Shown piece after piece: positions 35,567 to 45,227 of a stretch of DNA of 64,000 bases. The stretch covers positions 1 through 64,000 of the forward strand of contig JAEDJA010000001.1 in the NCBI GenBank assembly GCA_016296575.1. Direction: 5' to 3'. Within the stretch, counting starts at the first letter, position 1. Every line of letters begins with the position of its first letter. The DNA comes from Treponema sp. Lineage in GTDB: Bacteria; Spirochaetota; Spirochaetia; Treponematales; Treponemataceae. The translations under genes were made by a program, and so were the position numbers. Below the pieces are notes generated by a model. It ran no database searches. It worked only from the letters and a program-made list of their open reading frames with translations, and was not told where the DNA came from.

Positions 35567-36322
35567 TTACTTTAAGATAAAGTGATTTATGGCAAGAAGA
35601 CCGCTTTCAGGATCTGAGTAACGGCGGATGCTGTATTGTGGAAACATGTTTTTGGCGTGTTCCAGCTGGTTTGTTTTTACAGGTCCTTCAAGTGCCCCCA
35701 TATAATCAATGGCATTTTTTAAAAGCGGAATTATTTCATCTGCGGAAAAAATAGCTGTAGTTTCTTCCGATTTTCCAATTTCTTCTTCCTGGCCAGCTTT
35801 ATCAAAAACCAGATCACAGCAGCTTTCCATGCCTAGTACATCGTCCTGAGGATAGATTGAAATAACCGGGTAAGGTAACCGCATTGTCCAGTTATCCTGA
35901 TTCTGAGCCAGTGCCTTGTGTGTGTTTTCAGGAGCTCCAACAATTACTACACCGGCAAAATCTGTTTCTTCTGAGTTTAAAATAGCTGCAAGATCGGAAG
36001 AATAGCCTTTTGCACCGTGGCGGAAATCTTTTGGATATACAAGTGGCATAATCAGACCTGAATCTTTTTCAAGTCCATATCTTTCAGAAAGTTCATTGAT
36101 TATGGCTTGGGAAACCTCATCAGAATTAACACCATAACCTAAAACGACTGCAATTTTTTTGTTTGTTGCGTGCCAGATCTGAGTATAATCTTCAAGTGTT
36201 TCCAAAGATGTTTTTATTTCAAGCGGGATTGAATCTGCCGTAATTTCCTGTTTTTTATTGGAACAGCCTGAAATCAATATGACGGCTACTGCCAGGATTG
36301 AAAGAGTTTTTTTTATTTTCAT
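35567..36322 (-). CDS. Lipoprotein of unknown function
   Basis: A 251-residue lipoprotein with signal and lipobox (MKIKKTLSILAVAVILISGCSNKK, Cys20). The mature part looks like an alpha/beta binding fold (KKIAVVLGYGVNSDEVSQAI, FAGVVIVGAPE, LPYPVISIYPQDD), perhaps a small periplasmic-binding-like sensor, but no family is certain. A longer frame from 36343 exists; 36322 is chosen because AGAGGGG sits just upstream and the signal peptide starts there. It lies 30 bases after the AraC regulator gene on the same strand, so they probably share a transcript. Confidence 0.7.
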   Translation of the reverse strand: MKIKKTLSILAVAVILISGCSNKKQEITADSIPLEIKTSLETLEDYTQIWHATNKKIAVVLGYGVNSDEVSQAIINELSERYGLEKDSGLIMPLVYPKDFRHGAKGYSSDLAAILNSEETDFAGVVIVGAPENTHKALAQNQDNWTMRLPYPVISIYPQDDVLGMESCCDLVFDKAGQEEEIGKSEETTAIFSADEIIPLLKNAIDYMGALEGPVKTNQLEHAKNMFPQYSIRRYSDPESGLLAINHFILK

Positions 36323-36352
36323 GTTTCCCCTCTGATTACCCAAAATAATTCA

Positions 36353-37210
36353 TTACTGCCGGCGCTGTTTTGGAGTGATGCCTCTTATTTTTTTGTAAAT
36401 GCGTATAAAATGGCTGGCATCTGTAAAACCAGTTTCCTGACTTATGTAATCCAGTGTTTTATCGGTGTAAAGCAGCATTGTGTCGGCTTTACAGATACGG
36501 ATAAACTCAATGTATTCCTTACAGGTTTTTCCATACTGTGCTTTGAACTGCTTAGCAAAGTTTGAATAGCACATTCCGCATTTTCTTGCCAGATCTTCAA
36601 TACTCAAATGTTCAGAAGAGTGGGCATCAATATATTCAAGAATAGAAAAATCCTTGGAGCTGAACTGATCGATTTCACCAATAGAATAAACATCTGCACC
36701 CTGAGACTGCCACAAACGTATAAGATGGGTGAGTATAATGTTCAGATAACTGTTGATTTTGATGTCGTAGCCAAATTTTCTGGAATGGTATTCTTCAAGG
36801 CTAAGCTCTAAAAATTTCTGAATTGGAAGAGTTGAAAGCTGGTCTTTTGTAAAAGCGATTGAAAGCTTCTCGTTTTTTCTGAGGTTTTCAAGAATTTTAG
36901 AAAGCTTAGGAGCTCCAGCTATTGTAGATCCTAAAAGCTGGGAATCAAATTTAACGCAGTAACAGAAAAATTCCTGACCATCATAAGGCTGGGATTCAAA
37001 AGAGTGAATCTGTCTTGGATGGAGAATGATCATATCTCCAGGATGGGATACGTATGTTTTATCTTCAGTACGAGTGGTCATTGAACCGGTAATAACGTAA
37101 ACAATTTCTGTAAAATAATGCCAGTGAGACCGGATAGTCTTCCATTTGCCTGTAAATACTTCAAGCGGTTGATTCAGAATATCGCCATACTCAAATAAAT
37201 CAGTTACCAT
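36353..37210 (-). CDS. AraC-family transcriptional regulator
   Basis: A 285-residue regulator: an N-terminal cupin sensor (HYFTEIVYVITGSMTTRTEDK, HPGDMIILHPRQIHSF) and a C-terminal double helix-turn-helix (LSIEDLARKCGMCYSNFAKQFKAQYGKTCKEYI ... ISQETGFTDASHFIRIYKKIRGITPKQRR). Such proteins usually sense sugars or related metabolites. An in-frame ATG at 37225 is possible but lies before the likely transcription start; ATG 37210 follows GTGGAGA with good spacing. It diverges from the ABC exporter genes, which it may control (inference). Confidence 0.9.
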   Translation of the reverse strand: MVTDLFEYGDILNQPLEVFTGKWKTIRSHWHYFTEIVYVITGSMTTRTEDKTYVSHPGDMIILHPRQIHSFESQPYDGQEFFCYCVKFDSQLLGSTIAGAPKLSKILENLRKNEKLSIAFTKDQLSTLPIQKFLELSLEEYHSRKFGYDIKINSYLNIILTHLIRLWQSQGADVYSIGEIDQFSSKDFSILEYIDAHSSEHLSIEDLARKCGMCYSNFAKQFKAQYGKTCKEYIEFIRICKADTMLLYTDKTLDYISQETGFTDASHFIRIYKKIRGITPKQRRQ

Positions 37211-37227
37211 TTTTTTTCTCCACATCC

Positions 37228-37256
37228 ATTATACCGTACTATAGAGATTTATACAA
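37228..37256 (-). promoter_or_regulatory. Promoter of the AraC regulator gene
   Basis: Minus strand: -35 TTGTAT (37251-37256), 17-base spacer, -10 TATAAT (37228-37233). Transcription would start near 37221, leaving a short leader with GTGGAGA before ATG 37210. Confidence 0.7.
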
Positions 37257-37340
37257 TTTTTAAGCAAGTTTAGATAGTTGTTTTTTGCACTAAAAGTGTT
37301 AATTTATATTAACTACTCAATTTATGGGGTGAGGTTTTTT

Positions 37341-39053
37341 ATGTTTAAATGGGTTTGGTCCTATGTAAAGAAATATGGTTTCTGGATGGGACTGGGTATT
37401 TTTCTTACAATTGTTATTTCAGCTCTGAACATGGTAAATCCTACAGTTAGTGGTGCTATTGTAGACCGTGTTATTTCAGGTGGTGAACATTCTCTTTTGC
37501 CAAAGCTTGTTCTTATCATGGTTTGTTGTACTTTTGGCAAGTCAGTTATCCGCTACTGTTATCAGCTGATTTTCGAGCATTGTTCACAGAACGTAATGCG
37601 TTCTATGCGTGAAGATTTGTACAATCATGTACAGAAACTGGACTTCTCTTGGTTTGATAAGAACTCCACTGGAAACATCATGACTCTTCTTACATCTGAC
37701 CTGGATGCTGTACGTCATTTTGTAGCATGGTCTCTTTATCAGATTATTGAAAACTCTCTGGTTTATATTTTTTCGATTATTGTTCTGTCACGAATCAACT
37801 GGAAGCTTACTGTAGCCTTCCTTATTATTGCTCCGGTAATTGCAATCCTTGTTTATAAATTTAAGGTTCAGATCAAACCTTCACATCTGAGAGTTCGTGA
37901 TCAGTTTGCACGTATGAATACCAAAGCCGGTGAAAATATTGCAGGTAACCGTGTTGTAAAAGCCTTTGTTCGTGAAGACTATGAAATTGAACACTTTGAT
38001 AAAGAAAACGTAGCTTACCGAAATAAGAACGTTGAAAATGCTGATATTCGTATTAAATACACACCTGCGATTGAAGCTATCTGTGGAATTCTTCCAGTTA
38101 TTCTTGTTCTTTTTGGCGGATACCTTGTTACAAAAGGTGAAATGACACTTGGTGAGATTGTTACCTTTAACGGACTTATGTGGGCTTTCACACAGCCAAT
38201 CAATATGTTTGGTTTCCTTGTTGATAACGTTCAGAGATTTAATGCCTGCGGTGACCGACTTTACGAACTTTGGAAAACAGAAAGCAAGGTTTCTTCCACT
38301 GTTTCAGAAGAAGAGGATAAACATGTTTTTGAAGGAAAAGTTGAATTCAAAAATGTAAACTTTTCTTACAATGATACTCCGGTTCTTAAGAATGTTAATT
38401 TTACAATTGAACCTGGAATGACAGTTGGAATCCTTGGTCCTACAGGAAGCGGAAAATCAACTCTTGCAAAACTAATGTGCCGTTATTATGACGTAGATGA
38501 TGGTCAGATTCTTATTGATGGTAAAGATGTTCGTCAATATAACCTGCAGCACCTAAGAAAAAATGTTGGAATTACAATGCAGGATGTTTTCCTTTTTTCT
38601 GATGACGTAATTGAGAATATTCGTTTTGCAAATCCACAAGCATCTGTTGAAGAAGTTGAAAAGGCTGCAAAACTTGCCCGCGTAAAAGACTTCCTTGATG
38701 ACCTTACCGACGGTTATGACACAGTAGTAGGGGAAAGAGGTGTTGGTCTTTCTGGTGGTCAGAAACAGCGAATTGCACTTGCACGTCTTTTTCTTGCAAA
38801 TCCAAAAGTAATGATTCTTGATGACACAACTTCGGCTGTAGATACAGAAACTGAAATGAAAATCAAACAGTCTATTAAGGAACAGTCCAAAGGACATACT
38901 AGTTTTATTATCAGTCACCGTATTTCTTCTTTCCAAAACGCTGATCTTGTTCTGGTTATTCAGAATGGTGAAATTACCCAGAGCGGTTCTCCTGAAGAAC
39001 TTTACGCACAGAAAGACGGTTATTACCGCCAGGTTTGGGAAACACAGAACTAG
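37341..39053 (+). CDS. ABC exporter half-transporter, degenerate-site subunit
   Basis: A 570-residue half-transporter: six transmembrane helices (about 1-310), then a nucleotide-binding domain with GPTGSGKST, LSGGQKQR signature and VMILDDTTSAVD. The catalytic glutamate after Walker B is Asp, as in the degenerate subunit of heterodimeric exporters of the TM287/288 type. Its partner follows nine bases downstream. ATG 37341 is chosen over upstream starts because GGGGTGAGG precedes it at good spacing. Likely exports drugs, lipids or peptides; substrate unknown. Confidence 0.9.
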   Translation: MFKWVWSYVKKYGFWMGLGIFLTIVISALNMVNPTVSGAIVDRVISGGEHSLLPKLVLIMVCCTFGKSVIRYCYQLIFEHCSQNVMRSMREDLYNHVQKLDFSWFDKNSTGNIMTLLTSDLDAVRHFVAWSLYQIIENSLVYIFSIIVLSRINWKLTVAFLIIAPVIAILVYKFKVQIKPSHLRVRDQFARMNTKAGENIAGNRVVKAFVREDYEIEHFDKENVAYRNKNVENADIRIKYTPAIEAICGILPVILVLFGGYLVTKGEMTLGEIVTFNGLMWAFTQPINMFGFLVDNVQRFNACGDRLYELWKTESKVSSTVSEEEDKHVFEGKVEFKNVNFSYNDTPVLKNVNFTIEPGMTVGILGPTGSGKSTLAKLMCRYYDVDDGQILIDGKDVRQYNLQHLRKNVGITMQDVFLFSDDVIENIRFANPQASVEEVEKAAKLARVKDFLDDLTDGYDTVVGERGVGLSGGQKQRIALARLFLANPKVMILDDTTSAVDTETEMKIKQSIKEQSKGHTSFIISHRISSFQNADLVLVIQNGEITQSGSPEELYAQKDGYYRQVWETQN

Positions 39054-39062
39054 GAGGACAAC

Positions 39063-40823
39063 ATGGCAAAAAATAAATTTGATGAAGATGAAATTGTAGA
39101 CAGAAAAATCAACGTGCATGCGGTTCTCCGTATTTTCAAATGGATTAAACCTTACCGCATGAATATGATAAAGGCCTGTATCTGTATGCTGTTTGCTTCA
39201 GGTGTTTCTCTTGCAAGCCCTTTGCTTATTAAACTTGCAATTGATAAAGCTATTCCAAATTCTGATTTTAGACTCCTTTTGATTCTTTCAGGATGTATGA
39301 TGGCTGGTTCAATCATAGTTTGGCGTCTTCTGGTTGCAAAAATGACTATCATGACAAGAACTGCCCAGGATATAATCGTGCAGATTCGCCGTGATGTTTT
39401 TAAGAAGCTTCAGCAGCTGCCTTTTACTTATTTTGACAGCCGTCCTCACGGAAAAATCCAGATCCGTGTAGTAAACTATGTAAACTCCCTGTCTGATCTG
39501 CTTTCCAATGGTATCATTCAGTTGATTTCAGATCTTTTCAACATCATTGTAATCCTCTGTTTTATGTTTGCAATTGATGTAAAACTTACTCTTGTTTGTA
39601 TGGCTGTACTTCCAGTGCTTTTCATCACTCTGTTTTCTCTTAAGAAGGTTCAGCATAAGGCCTGGCAGCAGGTTAGTTATAAGCAGTCAAACTTGAACGC
39701 TTATCTTTCTGAAAGTCTTAATGGTATGAAAGTAACCCAGAGCTTTTCAAGGGAAGATATAAACCAGACTATTTTTGAAGGTCTTTGTGATGCCTGGAAA
39801 AAAACTTGGATGAAGGCTGTAAACATCAACAATATACTGTGGCCTGTAATTGATAACCTTTCTACTTTTGGAATTGCTCTTGTTTATATGGCAGGTATCA
39901 GCTGGCTTGGAAAAACAGTTTCAATCGGTACACTTATTGCCTTTACCGGTTATATCTGGCGTTTCTGGAACCCAATTCAGAACCTTGGAAACTTCTACAA
40001 TTCCATGGTAACAACAAGTGCCTATATGGAACGAATTTTCGAGCTTCTTGATGAAAATGAAGAAATTGCCGATAAACCAGGAGCCTACGAACTGCCACCA
40101 ATCCGGGGACATGTTACTTTTGATCACGTAAACTTCAGCTACGAAAAAGGAACTCCAGTTCTTAAGGATATAGATTTCAATATCACTCCAGGAACTCAGG
40201 TTGCCATTGTAGGTCCAACAGGTGCTGGAAAAACTACCATCGTAAATCTTCTGACCCGATTCTATAATCCTGATGACGGTAAGGTTTTGATTGACGGTAT
40301 TGATACTCAGGAGCTCTTGATTAAGTCTATCCGAAAACAGGTTGGTGTAATGCTCCAGGATTGTTTCCTTTTCTCTGGAACTATCATGGAAAATATCCGC
40401 TATGGTCGTCTTGATGCAACTGATGAAGAAGTAATTGCTGCGGCAAAAACTGTTCAGGCTCACGAATTTATTTCTGCATTCCCTGATGGTTACAATACTG
40501 AACTCCATGAAAACGGTGGCGGTCTTTCACAGGGACAGCGACAGCTTATCAGTTTTGCCCGAGTACTTTTAAGTGATCCACGTATTCTGATTCTTGACGA
40601 AGCTACTTCTTCTGTAGACTCTGAAACTGAAAAGGCTCTCCAGAAAGGTCTGAATGAACTTTTGAAGAATCGTACCAGCTTCATTATTGCACACCGTCTT
40701 AGTACAATCCGTAACAGTGATGTAATTTTCTATGTAAACGGTGGAGAAATCAAGGAACGTGGAAATCACGATGAACTGATGGCTCTCAAAGGTGAGTACT
40801 ACAAGCTTCACCATGTAGAGTAG
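39063..40823 (+). CDS. ABC exporter half-transporter, catalytic subunit
   Basis: A 586-residue partner of the preceding gene with six membrane helices and an intact nucleotide-binding domain: GPTGAGKTT, LSQGQRQL signature, ILILDEATSSVD with catalytic Glu, and AHRLST switch. The LSQGQ signature and intact Glu in one subunit, with Asp in the other, is the classic asymmetric heterodimer pattern. AGGAGG sits seven bases before ATG. The gene ends three bases before the convergent YigZ gene. Confidence 0.92.
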   Translation: MAKNKFDEDEIVDRKINVHAVLRIFKWIKPYRMNMIKACICMLFASGVSLASPLLIKLAIDKAIPNSDFRLLLILSGCMMAGSIIVWRLLVAKMTIMTRTAQDIIVQIRRDVFKKLQQLPFTYFDSRPHGKIQIRVVNYVNSLSDLLSNGIIQLISDLFNIIVILCFMFAIDVKLTLVCMAVLPVLFITLFSLKKVQHKAWQQVSYKQSNLNAYLSESLNGMKVTQSFSREDINQTIFEGLCDAWKKTWMKAVNINNILWPVIDNLSTFGIALVYMAGISWLGKTVSIGTLIAFTGYIWRFWNPIQNLGNFYNSMVTTSAYMERIFELLDENEEIADKPGAYELPPIRGHVTFDHVNFSYEKGTPVLKDIDFNITPGTQVAIVGPTGAGKTTIVNLLTRFYNPDDGKVLIDGIDTQELLIKSIRKQVGVMLQDCFLFSGTIMENIRYGRLDATDEEVIAAAKTVQAHEFISAFPDGYNTELHENGGGLSQGQRQLISFARVLLSDPRILILDEATSSVDSETEKALQKGLNELLKNRTSFIIAHRLSTIRNSDVIFYVNGGEIKERGNHDELMALKGEYYKLHHVE

Positions 40824-40825
40824 AG

Positions 40826-41422
40826 TTATAGAATTATTTTTCCGTTGGAAAGATTTTTTAGCATTTCACTAAAGCCGGCGAATTCGTCGGCTTTTATTTT
40901 TCCAGAGATGGTAACACCTGTTCCAAATTCTTCGGAAATATCAAAAAGTGTAAATGGTTCCATGCGGTTTTTTACCAGTTTATGAGAACCATAATCTATA
41001 TCAAATATAAAATCTGTTTTTTCAATATATTCGCTGAAGGCGTTTTCACTTCTGGCTTTTTCAATGACAAATTTTGCACCTTCACTGTAGGCTTTTACAA
41101 GTCCACCCGTTCCAAGTAAAGTACCGCCAAACCATCTTGTTACAGTGCAGATGAAGTTTGTAGCTCCACTTCCTTTTACCACATCCAGCACAGGCCGTCC
41201 TGCAGTTCCGGAAGGCTCTCCATCATCGCTCATGCCCATAACTTCACCCTTAAGTCCTGTTATAAAAGCATGGACTACATGGGTTGCGTCAGAATATTTT
41301 TCTTTTTGAGAACGCAGAATATCCCGGGCTTCACTTTGAGAAGTACAGGGAATCAGTTCTGAAAGGAAACGGGATCCCTTAACGATTGTTTCGTTACTGC
41401 AGTAGTTTTCCAGTACCAGCAT
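40826..41422 (-). CDS. yigZ: YigZ/IMPACT-family protein
   Basis: A 198-residue member of the YigZ/IMPACT (UPF0029) family. Seen are KGSRFLSELIP, DATHVVHAF, the hallmark DDGEPSGTAGRPVLDV near 75, and TRWFGGTLLGTGGLVKAYSEGA near 103. A C-terminal EF-G-V-like part follows. Proteins of this fold bind nucleic acid or ribosome-associated factors, but the bacterial role is unsettled. It starts one base after the topoisomerase stop on the same strand, so it is probably co-translated. Confidence 0.92.
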   Translation of the reverse strand: MLVLENYCSNETIVKGSRFLSELIPCTSQSEARDILRSQKEKYSDATHVVHAFITGLKGEVMGMSDDGEPSGTAGRPVLDVVKGSGATNFICTVTRWFGGTLLGTGGLVKAYSEGAKFVIEKARSENAFSEYIEKTDFIFDIDYGSHKLVKNRMEPFTLFDISEEFGTGVTISGKIKADEFAGFSEMLKNLSNGKIIL

Positions 41423-41423
41423 T

Positions 41424-43331
41424 TTAGTTTACGGTAATACTTTCAACTTCTTTTGCTACTACACGAACGCCTTTTGCTTTAAGACTTTTTTCTTCAAAAC
41501 CATCAGTTTTAAACTTTTCGGTAAGGATTTTAACTCGTGGTTTTGGAACATAGTTTACAGTAAAAGTAAAGTTTTTGCGGGTGTCTACGTGAAGTACTTC
41601 CATTCCGTCCGGAGCAAAGAAATAGTCGCGATTCATGATATAGGCTGTAATCTTACATTTCTTTATATAGATGAACTGTGTTTCTGGATCTTTGTAAATC
41701 ACAGTAAAAAGTACTTTAGAAAGGCTTTCCTTATCTGCAAGTCCACAATATCGTAATCCCGGACCTACAAACACCTTGTTTGGAGATTCAGTAACCGAGA
41801 AAATACCGCTTTTGCGCACGAAAAGTACGCGGTCATAAGGAGTAACCTTCATAAGCTCTTCACCGCTGTTTACGCCTGTGCCCAAATAACCAGATTTTTC
41901 ATCATATTTAAAGCTCATGTCACGTTTAACAACAGTCTTTACATCTACAGTATTGATGTTTGTAATCTTAGTTTTTCGTTTTGTTGTGGCTGCATCAACC
42001 TTTTTTTCAATTGCATCAAGCCAGGAAATTGCATATTCTACCAGATGCTTCAAAAGCTTGTTGATTTCCTTGAGGCGGTCATTAATAGCCTTAACTTCCT
42101 GTCTGTTTTTGTTGATGTCGTAAAGAGAAATACGGCGGATAGGAATTTTCAAAAGAGTATCAACATCTTCATCGGAAACAGGACGAAGAAGCTCTTCCTT
42201 AAAAGGAACAAAACCTTTTTTTACAGCTTTAACTACATCTTCGGCAGTTTTCATTGTCTCGATTTTCTTGTAAATACGTTCCTCAATGAAAATGCGTTCC
42301 AATGTTCGCATGTGCAGTTTTTCAAAAAGCTCTGTTTTTTCAACCTCCAGTTCATCCTTTAGAATTCCAACCAGCTGTTTTGAATGGTGTTCGATAATCT
42401 GTGTACAGGTCATGCGTACAGGCATATTATCTTTGATAACCAGAAGGTCACAATAAACTGTCTGTTCACAGTCGGTAAAGGCATAAAGAGCATCTACAAC
42501 GTCTTTTGTGTAAACACCTCGAGGAAGCTTCAGTTCAATATTAACTTCGCTGGCAGTAAAGTCCTGAATGGAAGCAATCTTTACTTTTCCAGCTTTTACA
42601 GCTTTTTCAATTGAGTTTGTAAGGGTTTCAGTTGTAGAGCCATAAGGAAGTTCAGTGATAACGATTTTCTTTTCATCACTGGTATCCATTTTTGCCCGGG
42701 TAATAATTTTTCCAAGTCCATCCTGATAGTCACTTACATCAATAAGACCGCCTGTTGGAAAATCAGGATAAAGCTGGAATTTTTCTCCTTTAAGGCATTT
42801 TCTTTCTGCTTCAATTACTTCATGAATATTATGGCTCAGAATATAGGTGCGCATACCTACGGCAATACCTTCAGCTCCCATAATCAGAACTAAAGGAAGC
42901 TTTGCACGGAATGTTAATGGTTCTTTTTCACGACCGTCGTAGTTTGGTACAAATGTAGTGATTTTTGGATTGTAAAGAATATCTTTTGTAATAGGTTTAA
43001 GACGACATTCAATATATCGGGCAGCAGATGCTTCATGACCAGTGTAAAGGTTACCGAAGTTTCCCTGTTTTTCGATGAAGATTTCTTTGTTTGCAAGATT
43101 TACCAGGGCAGTGTAAATAGATGAGTCACCATGAGGATGATAAGCCATTACTTTTCCCTGAACGTTTGCCACCTTTGAAAAACGACCATCATCATTTTCA
43201 ATAAGTGTATGGAGAATTCGTCGCTGTACTGGTTTAAGACCGTCTTCCAGCTCAGGAATAGCACGATCACGGATAACATAAGATGCGTACTGAATGAAGT
43301 TTTCTTCAAAGAGATTTTTTACATATGCCAT
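41424..43331 (-). CDS. parC: DNA topoisomerase IV subunit A-like (ParC/GyrA family)
   Basis: A 635-residue type IIA topoisomerase breakage-reunion subunit: YASYVIRDRAIPELEDGLKPVQRRIL, YHPHGDSSIYTALVNLA and AARYIECRL with catalytic Tyr106. It would cut and rejoin DNA with an ATPase subunit (ParE/GyrB), which is not in the window. The length suits a short ParC: the catalytic core to about 450 followed by an abbreviated C-terminal domain without a visible GyrA box, favouring decatenation over supercoiling. The minus-strand start has GTGGGA upstream and a TATAAT 21 bases before the ATG. Confidence 0.88.
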   Translation of the reverse strand: MAYVKNLFEENFIQYASYVIRDRAIPELEDGLKPVQRRILHTLIENDDGRFSKVANVQGKVMAYHPHGDSSIYTALVNLANKEIFIEKQGNFGNLYTGHEASAARYIECRLKPITKDILYNPKITTFVPNYDGREKEPLTFRAKLPLVLIMGAEGIAVGMRTYILSHNIHEVIEAERKCLKGEKFQLYPDFPTGGLIDVSDYQDGLGKIITRAKMDTSDEKKIVITELPYGSTTETLTNSIEKAVKAGKVKIASIQDFTASEVNIELKLPRGVYTKDVVDALYAFTDCEQTVYCDLLVIKDNMPVRMTCTQIIEHHSKQLVGILKDELEVEKTELFEKLHMRTLERIFIEERIYKKIETMKTAEDVVKAVKKGFVPFKEELLRPVSDEDVDTLLKIPIRRISLYDINKNRQEVKAINDRLKEINKLLKHLVEYAISWLDAIEKKVDAATTKRKTKITNINTVDVKTVVKRDMSFKYDEKSGYLGTGVNSGEELMKVTPYDRVLFVRKSGIFSVTESPNKVFVGPGLRYCGLADKESLSKVLFTVIYKDPETQFIYIKKCKITAYIMNRDYFFAPDGMEVLHVDTRKNFTFTVNYVPKPRVKILTEKFKTDGFEEKSLKAKGVRVVAKEVESITVN

Positions 43332-43374
43332 TTGATTTTCCCACTTATTTTAATTATACCATATAATTTCATAA

Positions 43375-43403
43375 TTGTCACATGTGATTATTTGGTGTAC
43401 AGT
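43375..43403 (+). promoter_or_regulatory. Promoter of the (p)ppGpp synthetase gene
   Basis: -35 TTGTCA (43375-43380), 17-base spacer, -10 TACAGT (43398-43403), six bases to ATG 43410. This fixes the start codon and predicts leaderless translation. Confidence 0.7.
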
Positions 43404-43409
43404 AAGGTT

Positions 43410-45170
43410 ATGAAAGATGGATTTATTCTAAAAACTGAAGGTGAAGATCCGGAAAAGCTTATTAGTGCTTTTTTTACTAATTTTAACTATTTTTCTCAGG
43501 AAGAAACAGACCGAATTTTAATGGCCTGGAAGCTTCTTGTGTCAAAAGCTACTGATAAAACTGAACATTATATCCATCCTCTTCGTGTTGCTTGTATTCT
43601 TGCCCAGAATAAGATGGATGGAGACACCATTATTTCGGCTCTTCTTCATAAAATTTACAATTATGGCGTGGAACTTTCTGAAATTGAAACAAAGTTCGGG
43701 CCTGTTGTAGCAAATATCATCCGCGGTACACAAAAAATAGGCTATTTCTCAGTACAAAAAGCAACTCTTTCCCAGGCAGATGCCATTAGAAAAATGCTTT
43801 TTGCACTTTCAGACGATGTGCGTATTATTCTTGTAAAACTGGCCGATCGTCTTGACCGAATGAGGACTCTTAAAAATCTGGAACCGGAAATCCAGCGTGA
43901 AATTGCTGAAGAAGTAATTGATATCTGGGCACCTCTTGCCGACCGTCTTGGAATGCAGAGTGAAAAGAACGAACTGGAAGATCTTAGTTTAAAATATTCA
44001 AATCCTCAGGCTTTTCAACAGATAAAGGCAATTGTTGCACAGAAACAGGATGAACGATCAGCCTATCTTTCAAATGCCGTAAATGCAATAAAAGAAAAAG
44101 CTTTGGCTATTGGAATTAATGTTGAAATCACCAGTCGTGCAAAACACTTTTACTCCATTTACCAGAAAATGAGGAAACGCAATATCCCGGCTGGTGAACT
44201 GTTTGATCTTCTGGCACTGCGCATTATCTGTAATACTACAACTGAATGTTATACTCTTATTGGAATCGTTCATGAAATGTGGAAGCCTTTGGACGGACGA
44301 TTTAAAGATTATATTGCTATTCCAAAGGCAAACGGTTATCAGTCTCTTCATACTACGGTTATGTGCCAGGACAGACCTTTGGAAATACAGGTTCGCACAC
44401 GCCAGATGCACAATATGGCAGAACATGGAATTGCCAGTCACTGGTTATACAAGAAGGGTACAAACAAGGATAAAGTTGAAGAAAGTAAACTTGGGATTTT
44501 TAACCAGCTTCAAGAACTTAAAGAAACCGGTTTTTCTGACAACACTTATTTCAACGAATTAAAAAATGAACTTCTTGGTGATGAAATCTATGTTTTTACA
44601 CCTAAAGGCGACATCAAAAAGCTTCCTCTTGGTGCTACTGCAATTGATTTTGCCTATGCAATTCATTCGGCCGTAGGTGAAAAAATCTGTGGTGCAAAGG
44701 CTGACGGAAAGATCATTCCATTGAGCCAGGAGCTTAAAAATACGCAGATTATTGAAATCATTACAAATCCTAATGCTCATCCAACAGAAGCTCAGCTGAA
44801 GATTGCAAAAACATCTAAGGCCCGCCAGAAAATTCACTCCTGGCTGACACTGAATAATCCTGATTTTGTTGATGAAAGGGTGGTGCAGGAAGAGGAACCT
44901 GAGCGAAAAAAAAGTCACAAGCGTCCTAAAGGAAACGGATTTACGGAAAATACAGCTCCCCGCATTGAAAAAATCCGTATTGGAGACACTTCAAATTTTG
45001 TTTTCAGTTTTGCAAAGTGTTGTAATCCAAAATATCCTGATCATATTGTGGCATATCTTTCCCGCATGAAGGGCATGGTAATACATAAAACAGACTGCTA
45101 CGTTTACAACAGAATTCCATTCCGCGAAGAACGAAGTCTGGAAGTTTCCTGGGATGAGCCAAAAGAATAA
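43410..45170 (+). CDS. RelA/SpoT-family (p)ppGpp synthetase with degenerate hydrolase site
   Basis: A 586-residue RSH protein. The N-terminal HD domain is recognisable but lacks key residues: the HDxxED motif reads H80-K81-I-Y-N84-Y85, and DRLHNMR is DRLDRMR, so hydrolysis is probably lost. The synthetase domain is intact (FDLLALRII, RFKDYIAIPKANGYQSLHT, EIQVRT..AEHGIASHWLYK) and carries the RXKD signature of bifunctional enzymes. A TGS domain (about 390-452) and a CC-type zinc-finger-like segment follow, but the protein stops without an ACT domain. A frame from 43209 exists but overlaps parC; the promoter supports 43410. Confidence 0.88.
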   Translation: MKDGFILKTEGEDPEKLISAFFTNFNYFSQEETDRILMAWKLLVSKATDKTEHYIHPLRVACILAQNKMDGDTIISALLHKIYNYGVELSEIETKFGPVVANIIRGTQKIGYFSVQKATLSQADAIRKMLFALSDDVRIILVKLADRLDRMRTLKNLEPEIQREIAEEVIDIWAPLADRLGMQSEKNELEDLSLKYSNPQAFQQIKAIVAQKQDERSAYLSNAVNAIKEKALAIGINVEITSRAKHFYSIYQKMRKRNIPAGELFDLLALRIICNTTTECYTLIGIVHEMWKPLDGRFKDYIAIPKANGYQSLHTTVMCQDRPLEIQVRTRQMHNMAEHGIASHWLYKKGTNKDKVEESKLGIFNQLQELKETGFSDNTYFNELKNELLGDEIYVFTPKGDIKKLPLGATAIDFAYAIHSAVGEKICGAKADGKIIPLSQELKNTQIIEIITNPNAHPTEAQLKIAKTSKARQKIHSWLTLNNPDFVDERVVQEEEPERKKSHKRPKGNGFTENTAPRIEKIRIGDTSNFVFSFAKCCNPKYPDHIVAYLSRMKGMVIHKTDCYVYNRIPFREERSLEVSWDEPKE

Positions 45171-45190
45171 GCTTTAAAAAGATTTTTTTA

Positions 45191-45227
45191 CTGCCGACAG
45201 ATTTTTTCACTGCCGGCAGTTTTTTTT
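45191..45227 (+). terminator. Terminator of the (p)ppGpp synthetase gene
   Basis: Stem CTGCCG (45191-45196) with CGGCAG (45214-45219), then eight T (45220-45227). It works on the plus strand only; the T-run overlaps the stop of the convergent gene. Confidence 0.75.

Noticed and set aside
43209..43409. Upstream extension of the (p)ppGpp synthetase
   Set aside because: Overlaps the parC 5' end on the other strand and precedes a good promoter; the extra residues do not match RSH proteins.
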